This document shows positions 47,438 through 59,045 of a stretch of 64,000 nucleotides of DNA, in pieces. Origin of the DNA: Rhodospirillales bacterium. Its GTDB lineage: Bacteria; Pseudomonadota; Alphaproteobacteria; SP197. The DNA lies in NCBI GenBank assembly GCA_014323865.1, contig JACONG010000005.1, positions 9,435 to 73,434 of the forward strand, read 5' to 3'. The number at the start of each line of letters is the position of its first letter. Position 1 is the stretch's first letter. The notes beneath the pieces were generated by a model, which worked only from the letters and a program-made list of their open reading frames with translations, did no database searches and was not told the DNA's origin. The position numbers were made by a program, and so were the translations under genes.

Positions 47438-48934
47438 ATGACCAGCCTTCCCGAAGAGACCGACGTTCTTGTCATCGGCGCAGGCAACGCCGCCTTCGCC
47501 GCCGCCCACGCCGCGCGCGAACACGGTTGCAGGGTCACCGTGCTGGAACGTGCGCCTGAGGACGAGGCCGGCGGCAACACGCGTTTCACGGCGGGTGCCA
47601 TCCGTTTTGCCTATCGCGGTGTCGATGATCTCGTCGCACTGATGCCCGACCTGACCGACGAGGAGCTTGCGACCACCGACTTCGGCACCTACACGGAAGA
47701 CCGGTTCTTCGACGACATGTATCGCGTCACGGAGTACCGCACCGACCCTGATCTCTGCGAGCTGCTGGTCACACGCAGCCGCGAGACCATGCTGTGGATG
47801 CAGTCCAAAGGCATCCGATTCGCACCGATCTACGGGCGCCAGGCGTTCAAGGTGGACGGCCGCTTCAAGTTCTGGGGCGGCCTGACCGTCGAGGCCTGCG
47901 GCGGCGGCCCCGGCCTCCTCGAAGCCTGGAATGCGTCGGCCGCCCGCGAGGCGATCGACATCGTCCATGGGGCTCGCGCCGACGGACTGATCACCGACGA
48001 CGGCAAGGTCATCGGCGTCCATGTCCGCCACGACGGCATGACGCGTCCCGTGACGGCAAGGTGCGTCGTGATCGCCAGCGGTGGGTTCGAAGCCAACCCG
48101 GAATGGCGGACACGCTACCTCGGCCCCGGCTGGGACCTTGCCAAGGTACGCGGCAGCCGCTTCAACACCGGCGAAGGCATACGCATGGCACTCGACATCG
48201 GTGCCGCGTCCTACGGTAACTGGTCGGGCTGCCACGCCGTGGGCTGGGAGCGGAATGCGCCGGAGTTCGGCGATCTCGGGGTCGGCGACCACTTCCAGAA
48301 GCACAGTTACCCTTGGGGTATCATGCTGAACGCCCGGGGCGAGCGGTTTGTCGACGAGGGCGCCGACTTCCGCAACTACACCTATGCCAGGTACGGCCGT
48401 GTGATCCTGGAGCAGCCGGGCCAGTTCGCCTGGCAGGTCTTCGACGCCAAAGTCAGCGACCGGCTGCGGCCCGAGTACCGCATCAAGGAAATCACCAGGG
48501 TGAGCGCCGACACGCTGGAGGATCTCTGCGCAAGACTCGACGACGTCGATACCGAGGGAGCGCTTGAGACCGTCAGGGCCTACAACGCCGCCGTCCGTAC
48601 CGACATTCCCTATGATCCCAACGTCAAGGACGGGCGCCGTACTGAGGGACTCGCAGTGCACAAGTCGAACTGGGCCAACACGATCGACACGCCGCCCTTC
48701 GAGGCCTACGCCGTGACCTGCGGCATCACCTTCACCTTCGGCGGCCTGCGGGTGGATACATCCGGCCGCGTGCTGGACCGTGACCTCCAGCCGATCCCCG
48801 GCCTCCATGCTGCGGGCGAGCTGGTCGGCGGCATCTTCTACTTCAACTATCCCGGTGGAACCGGGCTGATGTCGGGGTCGGTCTTTGGCCGGCTTGCCGG
48901 CGACACGGCCGGAGCACATGCCTCCGGCGCCTGA
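47438..48934 (+). CDS. FAD-dependent dehydrogenase, tricarballylate dehydrogenase (TcuA)-like
   Basis: A 498-residue flavoprotein of the fumarate reductase/succinate dehydrogenase flavoprotein family. The FAD motif is VLVIGAGNAAFAAAHAAREHG near the N-terminus; conserved later blocks are GGNTRFTAGAIRFAY, VVIASGGFEANPEWR and TFGGLRVDTSGRVLD. TcuA oxidises tricarballylate to cis-aconitate; related proteins oxidise other organic acids, so the substrate is unproven. It is divergent from phnX. Confidence 0.78.
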   Translation: MTSLPEETDVLVIGAGNAAFAAAHAAREHGCRVTVLERAPEDEAGGNTRFTAGAIRFAYRGVDDLVALMPDLTDEELATTDFGTYTEDRFFDDMYRVTEYRTDPDLCELLVTRSRETMLWMQSKGIRFAPIYGRQAFKVDGRFKFWGGLTVEACGGGPGLLEAWNASAAREAIDIVHGARADGLITDDGKVIGVHVRHDGMTRPVTARCVVIASGGFEANPEWRTRYLGPGWDLAKVRGSRFNTGEGIRMALDIGAASYGNWSGCHAVGWERNAPEFGDLGVGDHFQKHSYPWGIMLNARGERFVDEGADFRNYTYARYGRVILEQPGQFAWQVFDAKVSDRLRPEYRIKEITRVSADTLEDLCARLDDVDTEGALETVRAYNAAVRTDIPYDPNVKDGRRTEGLAVHKSNWANTIDTPPFEAYAVTCGITFTFGGLRVDTSGRVLDRDLQPIPGLHAAGELVGGIFYFNYPGGTGLMSGSVFGRLAGDTAGAHASGA

Positions 48935-49109
48935 ACCCTGCATTCATGGACAACCTTGTTCACAGAGGCCGCCGCGCACGGAGGCCTTCATGTTTCTGAC
49001 ACACAAACGAACCCCAACCGTCATCGTGGGCTCCCAAGATGCTTGAGTGCGCGGCTCTCCTGCGAGTCGTGCGTGAACAAAGCATGGCTTCAAGAAGGGA
49101 ATCCATCCC

Positions 49110-49460
49110 ATGAAGCGACTTTCGCTTGGCAGCGGCGCAGCGCTCCTGCTGTCCGCCGGCATGGCTCGCGCCGCCTGTCCGGCGGTCACGGCCAAGGACA
49201 ACATGGGCATCTCAGGTGCCTGTCCCAAGCAGTTCGAGTTGGCCGAGTTCAAGGCGGCCAGAGCGGCTGGCGACGGCACGCCGAGCTTCAGCGGCAACCC
49301 GCCAATGGCCGACCTCAACGCCGGGCTTCACGGCAATCCGGACCCGTCCGACGTGGCGGACCGCCTTCCGGACGAGCCGTTCGCGATCGCGCCGACGTTT
49401 CCTGGGGCGGTATGCTCGACGGCCTGTTGCGGAAACAATCCCGCAAGCCGTTTGGCATGA
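49110..49460 (+). pseudogene. Peptide-type (family 5) solute-binding protein, N-terminal remnant
   Basis: ATG 49110 opens a signal peptide (RLSLGSGAALLLSAGMARA) and a mature start CPAVTAKDNMGISGACPKQF. FSGNPPMADLNAGLHGNPD and VADRLPDEPFAIAP follow, as in a family of oligopeptide-type binding proteins. A frameshift near 49400 moves to GGMLDGLLRK, then all similarity ends at the edge of the haloperoxidase gene. Over 400 residues are missing. Confidence 0.65.
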
Positions 49461-51359
<1,899 letters not shown>

Positions 51360-51659
51360 GATGACAATCTCCAAGCTCCTCGATTCCGGACAAGGTTTTT
51401 GTTGAGAGGGGTTGTCTCACCTGGCCAGCATAACCTGAGATCATGTCTGTCACGACAGGATCGGGCTCTCTCATGCCCCTTTCTACCACCGCTCTGTTCT
51501 GCCGCCACGCAGATTTTGCTGAACTCCTTGTGAATTGGGAACGGCATCGACTGATCCCGACGCGGTCGCGCCTTGCTCACGGCGACCTCGGCGCTGACGC
51601 CGTGCTGACCGACGGCACGATGAGGCGGCTGCTGGCCAGAAAGGCGATTGTCGATCCGG

Positions 51660-51800
51660 CCGCGGGGATTCTGTTTCGCAAGCGCGACGGCAGCGTCGTC
51701 GATATCGTGGCGAACTGTTGCGAAGCCTGGAACAGGTTGATCAATGACCCAGAGCGCATGACCTCAATCGGATCGAGAAACCGGGCCAATCGGTTCTGAT
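51660..51800 (+). pseudogene. IS630-type transposase C-terminal remnant
   Basis: The frame ending at TGA 51798-51800 reads VVDIVANCCEAWNRLINDPE and then RMTSIGSRNRANRF. This is the characteristic C-terminus of IS630-family transposases (acidic/Cys region, AWN, SIG-x-R). No DDE domain precedes it, so it is an old fragment. It cannot be the continuation of the element at the left edge, given the distance. Confidence 0.55.
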
Positions 51801-51989
51801 CAGCGCACTTTGGTATTACGCCTTCTTTGCTGCGACGTTCGTGGCATGGCTCAGGCTGTATGTCTTCGCCCTCAAGCACCCGGTCGGCCCCATACTCGGC
51901 GCGCTGGACCCCACCTTGATGCCCGCTTCCGGATCGCGTTCTGCTCGGTCGTTCCGCTGAGTCAGGAGATTCCCTCCCTGGCGGTCATG

Positions 51990-52238
51990 TGGACACCGAT
52001 GGCTGTGGGCATGATGATGGACATCCCCGGCAACATGGGCGCAGCAACTGGACGGCCGCCGCCTTCATCGACGAACGCGCCGACGAGACCCAGGAAGTCG
52101 AGGTTACCAATACGCAATACTCGACGGGACCCGACATGATGGTCGCGAAGGCCACAAGGGCCGCGTCAGCGCCTTCGTTCGGGTCTGGGATTTCGAGGGC
52201 CGATCTGCTGAAATCTGCCAGATCGACTGGAAGGGCTG
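51990..52238 (+). pseudogene. DUF1326-like remnant
   Basis: SNWTAAAFIDERADETQEVE follows a scrambled GHVDTDG/MMMDIPGNMG segment lying in neighbouring frames. The end, GREGHKGRVSAFVRVWDFEG then RSAEICQIDWKG, is in a third frame and stops at TGA overlapping the dmdA ATG. The pattern fits the DUF1326 family. About two thirds of the gene is lost. The preceding 51805-51960 has a membrane-like stretch (YYAFFAATFVAWLRLYVFAL) that I cannot assign. Confidence 0.45.
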
Positions 52239-53354
52239 ATGACCGCACCCATTCTCGCCGCGTCGCGCCGCACGCGCCGCACGCCTCTTTCGTCCCGTGT
52301 CTACGACGCGGGCGTGAAGGGTTTCACCGTCTACAATCACATGCTCCTGCCGACGGCCTTCCGATCGGTCGAGGAAGACTATCGACACCTCAAGGAGCAC
52401 GTTCAGGTCTGGGACGTGGCCTGCGAACGGCAGGTCGAGGTGGTCGGCCCCGATGCGGCGCGCCTCGTGCAACTCATGACCCCACGGAACATGAGCAAGA
52501 TCGTCGTGGGCCAGTGTGCCTATGCACCTCTGGTCGACGAAAACGGCGGCATGATCAACGACCCCGTGATCCTGAAGCTCGCCGAGGATCGCTTCTGGAT
52601 TTCGGTCGCCGACAGCGATGTCGTGCTCTGGGCCAAGGGCCTGGCCTACGGCATGGGCCTCGACGTTGCGGTCTTCGAACCGGATGTCGGACCGCTCGGC
52701 ATCCAGGGACCGAAGTCGGATGAGCTGGCCGCCCGTGTCCTGGGCGAGGCCGTTCGCGACATTCGCTTCTTCCGCTTCGCAATGCTGGAGTTCGAAGGGC
52801 ACCCGTTTGTCGTCGCCCGCTCGGGCTGGTCGAAACAGGGCGGGTTCGAAGTCTATGTCGACAACCCCGGGAAGGGCGTGGCGCTCTACGACGCGCTGTT
52901 CGCCGCAGGTGGCGACCTTGATGTCGGACCCGGTTGCCCCAACCTGATCGAACGCATCGAGGGCGGGCTGTACTCTTACGGTAACGACATGACGATCGAG
53001 CACGACCCGTTCGAATGCGGGCTCGGGCGCTATTGCCATCTCAATGCCGCCATCGACTTCATGGCGCGCAAGGCGCTGGAGACCAGGCGTGATGCCGGCG
53101 GCCCGCAGCGCATGATGCGGGGTGTCACCTTCGAGGGCGAAACCTGCCCGCCAAACGTCGAGGCATGGCCGGTCCACGGCGGTAGCGGCCAGGTCGGCCA
53201 GATGACGTCGGCGGCCCACTCGCCCGATCTCGGGACCAACATCGGCTTCGCCATGATCGAAAAGGCGCACTGGGATACCGGCACGTCCGTGACTGTCGAG
53301 ACACCCGACGGCGCACGACACGGAACGGTCGTGGACCTGCCGTTCGTGAAGTAG
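52239..53354 (+). CDS. dmdA: DMSP demethylase (DmdA)-like aminomethyltransferase
   Basis: A 371-residue GcvT-fold protein. The N-terminus (SRRTRRTPLSSRVYDAGVKG, then FTVYNHMLLPTAF) and the blocks HVQVWDVACERQVEV, RSGWSKQGGFEVYVD and CPNLIERIEGGLYSYGNDMT resemble dimethylsulfoniopropionate demethylases. DmdA moves a methyl group from DMSP to tetrahydrofolate, giving methylmercaptopropionate. A related demethylase or a glycine-cleavage-like T protein cannot be excluded, but no gcvH or gcvP is near. The ATG overlaps the stop of the DUF1326 remnant. Confidence 0.8.
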   Translation: MTAPILAASRRTRRTPLSSRVYDAGVKGFTVYNHMLLPTAFRSVEEDYRHLKEHVQVWDVACERQVEVVGPDAARLVQLMTPRNMSKIVVGQCAYAPLVDENGGMINDPVILKLAEDRFWISVADSDVVLWAKGLAYGMGLDVAVFEPDVGPLGIQGPKSDELAARVLGEAVRDIRFFRFAMLEFEGHPFVVARSGWSKQGGFEVYVDNPGKGVALYDALFAAGGDLDVGPGCPNLIERIEGGLYSYGNDMTIEHDPFECGLGRYCHLNAAIDFMARKALETRRDAGGPQRMMRGVTFEGETCPPNVEAWPVHGGSGQVGQMTSAAHSPDLGTNIGFAMIEKAHWDTGTSVTVETPDGARHGTVVDLPFVK

Positions 53355-53369
53355 GTCCCGCCCTACATC

Positions 53370-53475
53370 TGTCATCCCGGCAGAAGCGAAGCGGAGAGCC
53401 GGGACCTCAAGCGACAGGCCCTGACCTGTCGAGGTTCCGGATCGCGGTCGCGTTGCTCCCCTGTCAGGGATGACA
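53370..53475. repeat. REP-like palindromic intergenic element, copy 2
   Basis: Bounded by TGTCATCCCGG (53370-53380) and CAGGGATGACA (ending 53475), with an internal GAGAGCCGGGACCTC and a GAGGTTCCGGATC arm. It lies between the convergent dmdA and ogt stops and may also serve as a bidirectional terminator. It is the best-preserved of three copies in the window. Confidence 0.7.
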
Positions 53476-53483
53476 ATGAAGGG

Positions 53484-53939
53484 CTAGAGCAGCAGCGAGT
53501 ACGCGCCTTCGAGCTTGAGCAGAGCGACCTTCATATCGACGCCCCCGTCGCCGGAGAACCCGCCGAGCCCGTCGGCGCCAACCACGCGGTGACAGGGAAT
53601 GATCACGGGGATCGGATTGGAGCCGCAGGCCTGGCCGACCGGATGGGCCGGAACACCGAGGTCGCCGGCGATATCGCCATAAGTCCGGGTCTCGCCCTTC
53701 GGGATCGCGAGCATCGCGTCGTAGACCTGCTGCTGGAAGGCTGAGCCGGCCGGCGCCAACGGCAGGTCGAAGCGGTCGCGCGCGCCGTCAAAGAAGGCGC
53801 CCAGTTGGCGCAGACCCTCTTCGATCACCGGCGTGCGCTCGCCATGGTCCTGCGCATGCCAGAGCAGCTTCGTGATCGCGCCGTTCTCCTCGACGATGCC
53901 GAGGCGTCCGACCGGGGTGTCCGTAGCGCCGATGTTCAT
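53484..53939 (-). CDS. ogt: Methylated-DNA-protein-cysteine methyltransferase
   Basis: A 151-residue O6-alkylguanine repair protein from ATG 53939. The acceptor Cys is in the motif PVIIPCHRVVGADGLGGFSG, and the recognition helix is in TRTYGDIAGDLGVPAHPVGQ. It transfers alkyl groups from DNA to itself. The frame is open for another 17 codons upstream, but the chosen start gives the normal family length. Confidence 0.93.
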   Translation of the reverse strand: MNIGATDTPVGRLGIVEENGAITKLLWHAQDHGERTPVIEEGLRQLGAFFDGARDRFDLPLAPAGSAFQQQVYDAMLAIPKGETRTYGDIAGDLGVPAHPVGQACGSNPIPVIIPCHRVVGADGLGGFSGDGGVDMKVALLKLEGAYSLLL

Positions 53940-54037
53940 ATCCTCAGTTTCCGCCTCGGCCACCGACGAGACAAGACAGATTGCTGTCATCGAACGGGCC
54001 GATAATCATGCTGTCCCCATTCGCATGAGAGCGGCCA

Positions 54038-54138
54038 TGAAACTCGTCCACATCTCCGACACCCACATCAATCCCGAACCCGCCGTTGTCTTCATCTCAC
54101 ACGAACGCCTCCTGGATTCATTCGCTGATACGGGCTAG
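54038..54138 (+). pseudogene. Calcineurin-like phosphoesterase (CpdA type) N-terminal remnant
   Basis: ATG 54038 starts MKLVHISDTHINPEP, the first metal-binding motif (DTH) of cAMP-phosphodiesterase-like metallophosphoesterases. The frame then runs into ERLLDSFADTG and a stop. The remaining 200 or more codons are missing. Confidence 0.55.
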
Positions 54139-54184
54139 CCCTGCCGCGCGGCGGGGACCAGGGTCGACATGCTCGAAAATGACG

Positions 54185-56863
54185 TCAGCGGGCGGCGGCG
54201 GCGAAACGGGGCATCTTGATGCGGAAGAAGCTGGCGTCCTCGCTGGTGAACTCGATCGTCAGGTCGCCCCCCATGGCGCGCATGATGGCGCGGCTGATGG
54301 GCAGGCCGAGACCGGCACCCTGATCGCGACCGGCGCGGCTGCCACGCGCGAACTTCTCGAACACGACCGTCGCATCGTCCCGTGTCACACCACCGCCGTT
54401 ATCGACGACATCAATCCAGACGGTGTCGCCAGGGCAACTGGTGCGCACGGTGACCTTCGGTTCCTCGGCGGTGTTGTACTTCACGGCATTGGACAGAAGG
54501 TTGATCAGCACCTGGCGCAGCCTATCCTGGTCGGCCCGGATCTGCAGCATGCCATCGTCCGGTTCGATGCCGACCGCGACTCTCTTGCTGCGCGTCATCC
54601 CGGAGACGGCGTCGCAGGCCGCGCGCACGGCGGCCTCGGTGTCGACGGGCTCCAGCAACAGGTCGGTCGTTCCGGCCTCCAGCCTGCCGATGTCGAGGAT
54701 CTCGTCGAGCAGACGGGTGAGACGCAGACTCTCCTCATGGATGATCTTGAGGAAGCGGTCGCGTTCCTCCGCGCCGACCTGGCCGCCGTCCATCAGGATC
54801 TCCGAGAACGAACGGATCGAGGTCATCGGCGTGCGCAGCTCATGGCTGACCTGGCTGAGGAACTCATCCTTCTGCACGTCGAGTGCGCGCAACCGGTCGT
54901 TGGCGTCGCGCAGCTGCTGTGCCGCGCGTTCCAGTTCGTCGGACTTTTCCGAGAGTTGGCGCGAAGTCTCGATGAGCTGCTGGGTCTCGTCGGCGATGTC
55001 AATCAGCTCGGTCATGCTGACCGTCTTGCGTCCGGCGATCCGCGCGACCATGGCGTGCGCCGACGCTGCGCCAACCGAGCCTGCGAGCTCCCGCTCAAGC
55101 CGCGACACCACCGCATCGGTCGACACCGGCATCGAACCCGACCGCCCTTGACTGCGCGCCATATCGTCGAACAGGCGACGGGCCGGGTCGGCCCCGAGGA
55201 TGCGCTGGGCCAGAACGAACAGCGCCTCGATGTCGGCCGTACCGGCGACAAGGGCGCTGGCCTGTCCTCCGGTCGCGCGATAGACGTCGACGAAGAGCGA
55301 GGATTGCAGGCGCTCCAGGGCGCCGGCGGAGGTGAAGGTCGAGACCACCACAAACAGCAGGGCGTTGATACCAACACTCCAGATCACCGCATGCACGAGC
55401 GGATCGATCCCGTCGAGACCGAGCAGCGCCCGGGGCCGCAGCGCGGCGATGGCCCAAGGCCCGTTGTCGATGACCGCCTCACTGAGAATGAAGTCGCCCC
55501 CGAAGCTGGGCAGGAAGAGCGTGTAGGCCCAGAGCAGGAAGCCAAGGATCATGCCGGCCAAGGCGCCCACGCGGGTTGCGCCGCGCCAGAACAGCCCGCC
55601 CAGCAGGCTCGGCAGGAACTGCGCGACACCGACAAAGGCGATCAGGCCGATGGCGGCAAGCGCGTCGGACCCGCCCTTGATGTAGAAGTACAGGAATCCG
55701 AGCCCCAGGATGATCGCGATGCTGACGCGCCTGGAGGTCAGCAGCAGGTTGCGCACGTCGCTGCTCACGGCTCGGCCGCGGGACAGGATACGCAGAGCCA
55801 AGGGCATGACGATGTGGTTCGACACCATGGTCGAGACGGCGATCGCAGCAACAATGACCATCGACGTAGCCGACGAAAACCCGCCCAGGAACGCCAGAAG
55901 GGCAAGCTCGTGCCGTTCCTCGGACAGCGGCAGCGTCAACACATAGAGATCGGGGTTGGCGCCTGCAGGCAGCGTTTTCAGGCCGACCAGCGCGATCGGC
56001 AGCGTGAAGACCGTCATACCGAAGAGGTAGAGCGGGAAGAGCCATGACGCCGTCGCCAGATGACGCTCCTCGACGTTCTCGACCACGGTCACCTGGAACT
56101 GCCGCGACAGGCAAATGATCGCCGTTGCCGACAGGAACATCAGCGTCACCCAGCGTGATCCGAAGATGTCGCCTGCGCCGCGGATGGCCTCCTCGGACAC
56201 GCCTTCGAAGACATCGCCGAAGCCATCCGACAGGACATAGACCGCAAACACGCCGACCGCGATGAACGCGGCGAGTTTGACGATAGCCTCGAGCGCGATG
56301 GCGGCCACGACACCATGATGACGCTCGTTGGCATCCAGGTTCCGGGTACCGAAGAGGATCGTAAACAGCGCCATGCCGGCGGCGATCCAGAAGGCCGTCG
56401 TGACCTCGTCGGACGTACCGGAGATCACCTGATAGCTGCGCGTGACCGACTGGAGCTGCAGCGCGATGTAGGGCGTGGTTGCGATCAGCGCGATCAGGGT
56501 CACCAGCACGGCGAGGCTCGAACTCTTGCCGTAGCGCGAGGAGATCAGGTCGGCGATCGAGGTGGTGCGGTGCACCTTGGCGATACGCACCAACTTGCGC
56601 AGCAACCACCACCAGCCGGCGAACACCAGCGTCGGTCCAAGGTAGATCGTGATGAACTCAAGACCGTTGCGTGCGGCCGACCCCACGGCACCATAGAACG
56701 TCCAGGACGTACAGTAGACCGAGATCGACAGCGTGTAGATCACCGGCGAATGCAGCCAGCGCATGGGGCCCTTGCGGGTCCGCCGATCGACCACGAAAGC
56801 GACTGTGAAGAGCAGTACGACATAGGCGATGCAAACCAGGAACAGGAGGTCGACGGAGAGCAT
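54185..56863 (-). CDS. Sodium/solute symporter-histidine kinase fusion (CbrA-like)
   Basis: An 892-residue membrane kinase. The first about 500 residues form an SSS-family transporter domain with a dozen or more helices, starting LLFLVCIAYVVLLFTVAFVV. A STAC-like linker follows (FVLAQRILGADPARRLFDDM). The kinase part has the H box with His674 (SQVSHELRTPMTSIRSFSEI), the N box NLLSNAVKYN, and G boxes DNGGGVTRDD and GAGLGLPISRAI. It probably senses or transports a nutrient and autophosphorylates. Its start overlaps the stop of the upstream small gene (TAATG), forming an operon with a receiver protein. Confidence 0.9.
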   Translation of the reverse strand: MLSVDLLFLVCIAYVVLLFTVAFVVDRRTRKGPMRWLHSPVIYTLSISVYCTSWTFYGAVGSAARNGLEFITIYLGPTLVFAGWWWLLRKLVRIAKVHRTTSIADLISSRYGKSSSLAVLVTLIALIATTPYIALQLQSVTRSYQVISGTSDEVTTAFWIAAGMALFTILFGTRNLDANERHHGVVAAIALEAIVKLAAFIAVGVFAVYVLSDGFGDVFEGVSEEAIRGAGDIFGSRWVTLMFLSATAIICLSRQFQVTVVENVEERHLATASWLFPLYLFGMTVFTLPIALVGLKTLPAGANPDLYVLTLPLSEERHELALLAFLGGFSSATSMVIVAAIAVSTMVSNHIVMPLALRILSRGRAVSSDVRNLLLTSRRVSIAIILGLGFLYFYIKGGSDALAAIGLIAFVGVAQFLPSLLGGLFWRGATRVGALAGMILGFLLWAYTLFLPSFGGDFILSEAVIDNGPWAIAALRPRALLGLDGIDPLVHAVIWSVGINALLFVVVSTFTSAGALERLQSSLFVDVYRATGGQASALVAGTADIEALFVLAQRILGADPARRLFDDMARSQGRSGSMPVSTDAVVSRLERELAGSVGAASAHAMVARIAGRKTVSMTELIDIADETQQLIETSRQLSEKSDELERAAQQLRDANDRLRALDVQKDEFLSQVSHELRTPMTSIRSFSEILMDGGQVGAEERDRFLKIIHEESLRLTRLLDEILDIGRLEAGTTDLLLEPVDTEAAVRAACDAVSGMTRSKRVAVGIEPDDGMLQIRADQDRLRQVLINLLSNAVKYNTAEEPKVTVRTSCPGDTVWIDVVDNGGGVTRDDATVVFEKFARGSRAGRDQGAGLGLPISRAIMRAMGGDLTIEFTSEDASFFRIKMPRFAAAAR

Positions 56864-57123
56864 TACGCCTCGTCATCAGCGTCCGTCGTCTTGATGCTGC
56901 GCCAGAGCCGACCGGAAAGCATCGCGGTACCCACGATCAGGCCGAGCCAGACAGCGAAGACATAAAGCAGAGAGATCGGCAGGCTGGCCAGTTGGCCGTC
57001 CAGCAGAAAGGCCGCCCCGAGCGGCGGCATGAGCAGAACGAGGCCGATCAGCAACAGGACGATGGAGCGATCCTGTGCGGAGCGCGACGACCGCTGCGGA
57101 TCGCGGCGGTCGGCCATGCTCAA
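56863..57123 (-). CDS. Small two-helix membrane protein in the kinase operon
   Basis: An 86-residue protein: a charged, Arg/Ser-rich start, two hydrophobic helices (IVLLLIGLVLLMPPLGAAFL and ISLLYVFAVWLGLIVGTAML) and an acidic tail DADDEA. It overlaps the receiver gene by ATGA and the kinase gene by one base, so the three proteins are made together. It could be a kinase subunit or the small subunit of the transporter domain. No family name is assigned. Confidence 0.65.
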   Translation of the reverse strand: MSMADRRDPQRSSRSAQDRSIVLLLIGLVLLMPPLGAAFLLDGQLASLPISLLYVFAVWLGLIVGTAMLSGRLWRSIKTTDADDEA

Positions 57124-57497
57124 GCGGACGACCGGCCGGCGAGCTGGGCGACCGCCTCGATGATGTCGGAATTGGCGAAGGGTTTGGTGATGAAGAGGTC
57201 GGCACCGCAGGCCAGTGCGGTCTCGCGGTCTTCCTTCTGACCCTTCGCCGTCAGCATGAGGACGGGAAGCCTGCCGGCGTTCTGGTCGACCCGAACCCGG
57301 CGCAGGATCTCATAGCCGTCCAGTTCAGGCAGCATGACATCGAGGATCATGACATCGGGCGTGTCGGACAGAGCCGTGTCGAGCGCGCTCTTGCCGTCGC
57401 TGACGACCGCCACGTCGTAGCCCGCCCGCTCAAGCAGAAAGCTGAGCGACTCAACGATGTTGGGCTCGTCCTCGGCGATCAGAACACGTTTCGTCAT
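57120..57497 (-). CDS. Single-domain response regulator
   Basis: A 125-residue CheY-like receiver without an output domain. The acidic pocket is in VLIAEDEPNIVE, the phospho-acceptor Asp in VMILDVMLPELDG, and the conserved Thr/Lys in LMLTAKG and FITKPF. It is the first gene of the receiver, membrane protein and kinase unit. With no DNA-binding domain it must act by protein contact or pass phosphate to another protein; the neighbouring ScfR-like regulator is a candidate. Confidence 0.9.
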   Translation of the reverse strand: MTKRVLIAEDEPNIVESLSFLLERAGYDVAVVSDGKSALDTALSDTPDVMILDVMLPELDGYEILRRVRVDQNAGRLPVLMLTAKGQKEDRETALACGADLFITKPFANSDIIEAVAQLAGRSSA

Positions 57498-57599
57498 GGC
57501 CCCCCACGCCTTCACCGCCAGTTCTGTCTGGCGTTCGATTGAGCAGTTGGCCGACGATTAGACGTGACTTGCCGCGGACTTGCAACGTTCATGCCCCGT

Positions 57600-59045
57600 T
57601 CAGCCCGCCAACGGGTCCTCGACCCTGTGCGGACAGGCGTGTCGCGGGCAAAGCCGGCAACTCGGCCCCACCTCCTCCACCGGCACCGCGGAGTCAGGAC
57701 CATAGACCGTCTGGCTCGCATCCTCCTCGGTCATGGCGATCATGTCCGTCAGATAGTGACGCGGCTTGCCGAACCCCGACGGTCCGGCGTTGCGGGCGCG
57801 AGCGACAAAGACAAAGTGCGCACCCGACGGGAAAAGCACCCGCTGGCGGATGAACGCCTCGGGCGATTGCTGGGCGCGGTAGAGCACCCAAAGCGGACAG
57901 GCCGACGCGTAACGCGGCACGGCAAGGTCCTCAAGGCCATACATCTCGATCAGCGTACCTGCGGCGTTGGCCTGGTAGTAGCCGAAGCGCGGCAGGTCTC
58001 GGTCCGGCGGCAGCGATGTCAGGCGATGACAGACACGTTCGACGTCGACGGAAAAGGCGTCCGCGAGCACGTCGACATCGAAGCCGCACCCGAGCGCCCG
58101 ATCAATGAAGGGCTCCATGGGCATCAGCACGGCCGATGCGGCATAGTCCCGAAGCGTCTGTGCCGCTCGGCCGCGCGCCGCCGCCGTCTCGATCTCCGGT
58201 GCGGCGTCGATCAGATCTGTGATGGTGCGGTCGAGACAATCGTCGACCAGGGCGGAGACATGCTGCCAGCGTGAGCCCTCGAAGCCATCAGGCACGCCGG
58301 CGTCGAGGTCCGTGACGGCCTTCTCGAGTGCCACCACGTGATTCTGCCGGTTCTCGAAGAAGGCTTCGGCTTCGTCCAACGGAGTCAGGATTCTGTCGGG
58401 ATCGTCGGTCTTGTGGAGATAGGCCGCCAAGGCCTCGCCGACATCGGACAGCACCTGGCTTTCCTCATGGATGATCGAGACGAAGCGGTCGCGCCGTTCC
58501 GTTGGCGCGTCGGGGAACTCGGTCAGGATCTCGCTCGATGAGCGAATGGCCGAGATGCGGCTCAACATCCGGTGCACGACCTCCTCGAGGAAGGGATCGT
58601 TCGACAGACGATCCGACAAAACCTGCGCGCGGCTTCTGGCGTCGCGCTCGGATCGGGCAAGGGTGGCAATGCCGCGGGCCCAGCCCGGGAAACGACCGAT
58701 GAGCTCGCCCGTGCGCGGGACCTCGGGGCCCAGGTTCTCGACCGGCGGGAGATGTGCGATCTCGGTCAGCGACTCCAGAAGACGCCGCTCGGCGGCCCCG
58801 TCGAGTTCGTCGAGGGAGAGGTCGAGCGCTTCGGCCGTACGGCGCAACAACGGGCCGGCGATCTGCCGCTTGTTCCATTCGATCAGGTTTAGATAGGACG
58901 CGGAAATCCCGACCTCGCGGGCAAGCGCGGCCTGCGTCAGCCCCATCTCACGCCGCCGCTGGCGGATCCGGTTCCCGACAATCGAACGGTCGGGACCTGA
59001 TAGACTCTTGGAATCAGCGGTTTGCGGCGCGACAGAGTCAATCAT
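57600..59045 (-). CDS. XRE/ScfR-like regulator with an embedded DHp-like segment
   Basis: A 481-residue regulator. A helix-turn-helix (residues about 23-82, GLTQAALAREVGISASYLNL) is followed by residues 150-208 that resemble a histidine-kinase dimerisation helix pair: VVHRMLSRISAIRSSSEIL with His158, then RDRFVSIIHEESQVL. The C-terminal half matches the short-chain acyl-CoA regulator (ScfR) domain, ending with a Cys/His cluster (CRLCPRHACPHR). ScfR proteins sense acyl-CoA and control propionate or acetate metabolism. ATG 59045 with GGAG upstream is chosen. It is divergent from the ABC transporter. Confidence 0.75.
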   Translation of the reverse strand: MIDSVAPQTADSKSLSGPDRSIVGNRIRQRRREMGLTQAALAREVGISASYLNLIEWNKRQIAGPLLRRTAEALDLSLDELDGAAERRLLESLTEIAHLPPVENLGPEVPRTGELIGRFPGWARGIATLARSERDARSRAQVLSDRLSNDPFLEEVVHRMLSRISAIRSSSEILTEFPDAPTERRDRFVSIIHEESQVLSDVGEALAAYLHKTDDPDRILTPLDEAEAFFENRQNHVVALEKAVTDLDAGVPDGFEGSRWQHVSALVDDCLDRTITDLIDAAPEIETAAARGRAAQTLRDYAASAVLMPMEPFIDRALGCGFDVDVLADAFSVDVERVCHRLTSLPPDRDLPRFGYYQANAAGTLIEMYGLEDLAVPRYASACPLWVLYRAQQSPEAFIRQRVLFPSGAHFVFVARARNAGPSGFGKPRHYLTDMIAMTEEDASQTVYGPDSAVPVEEVGPSCRLCPRHACPHRVEDPLAG

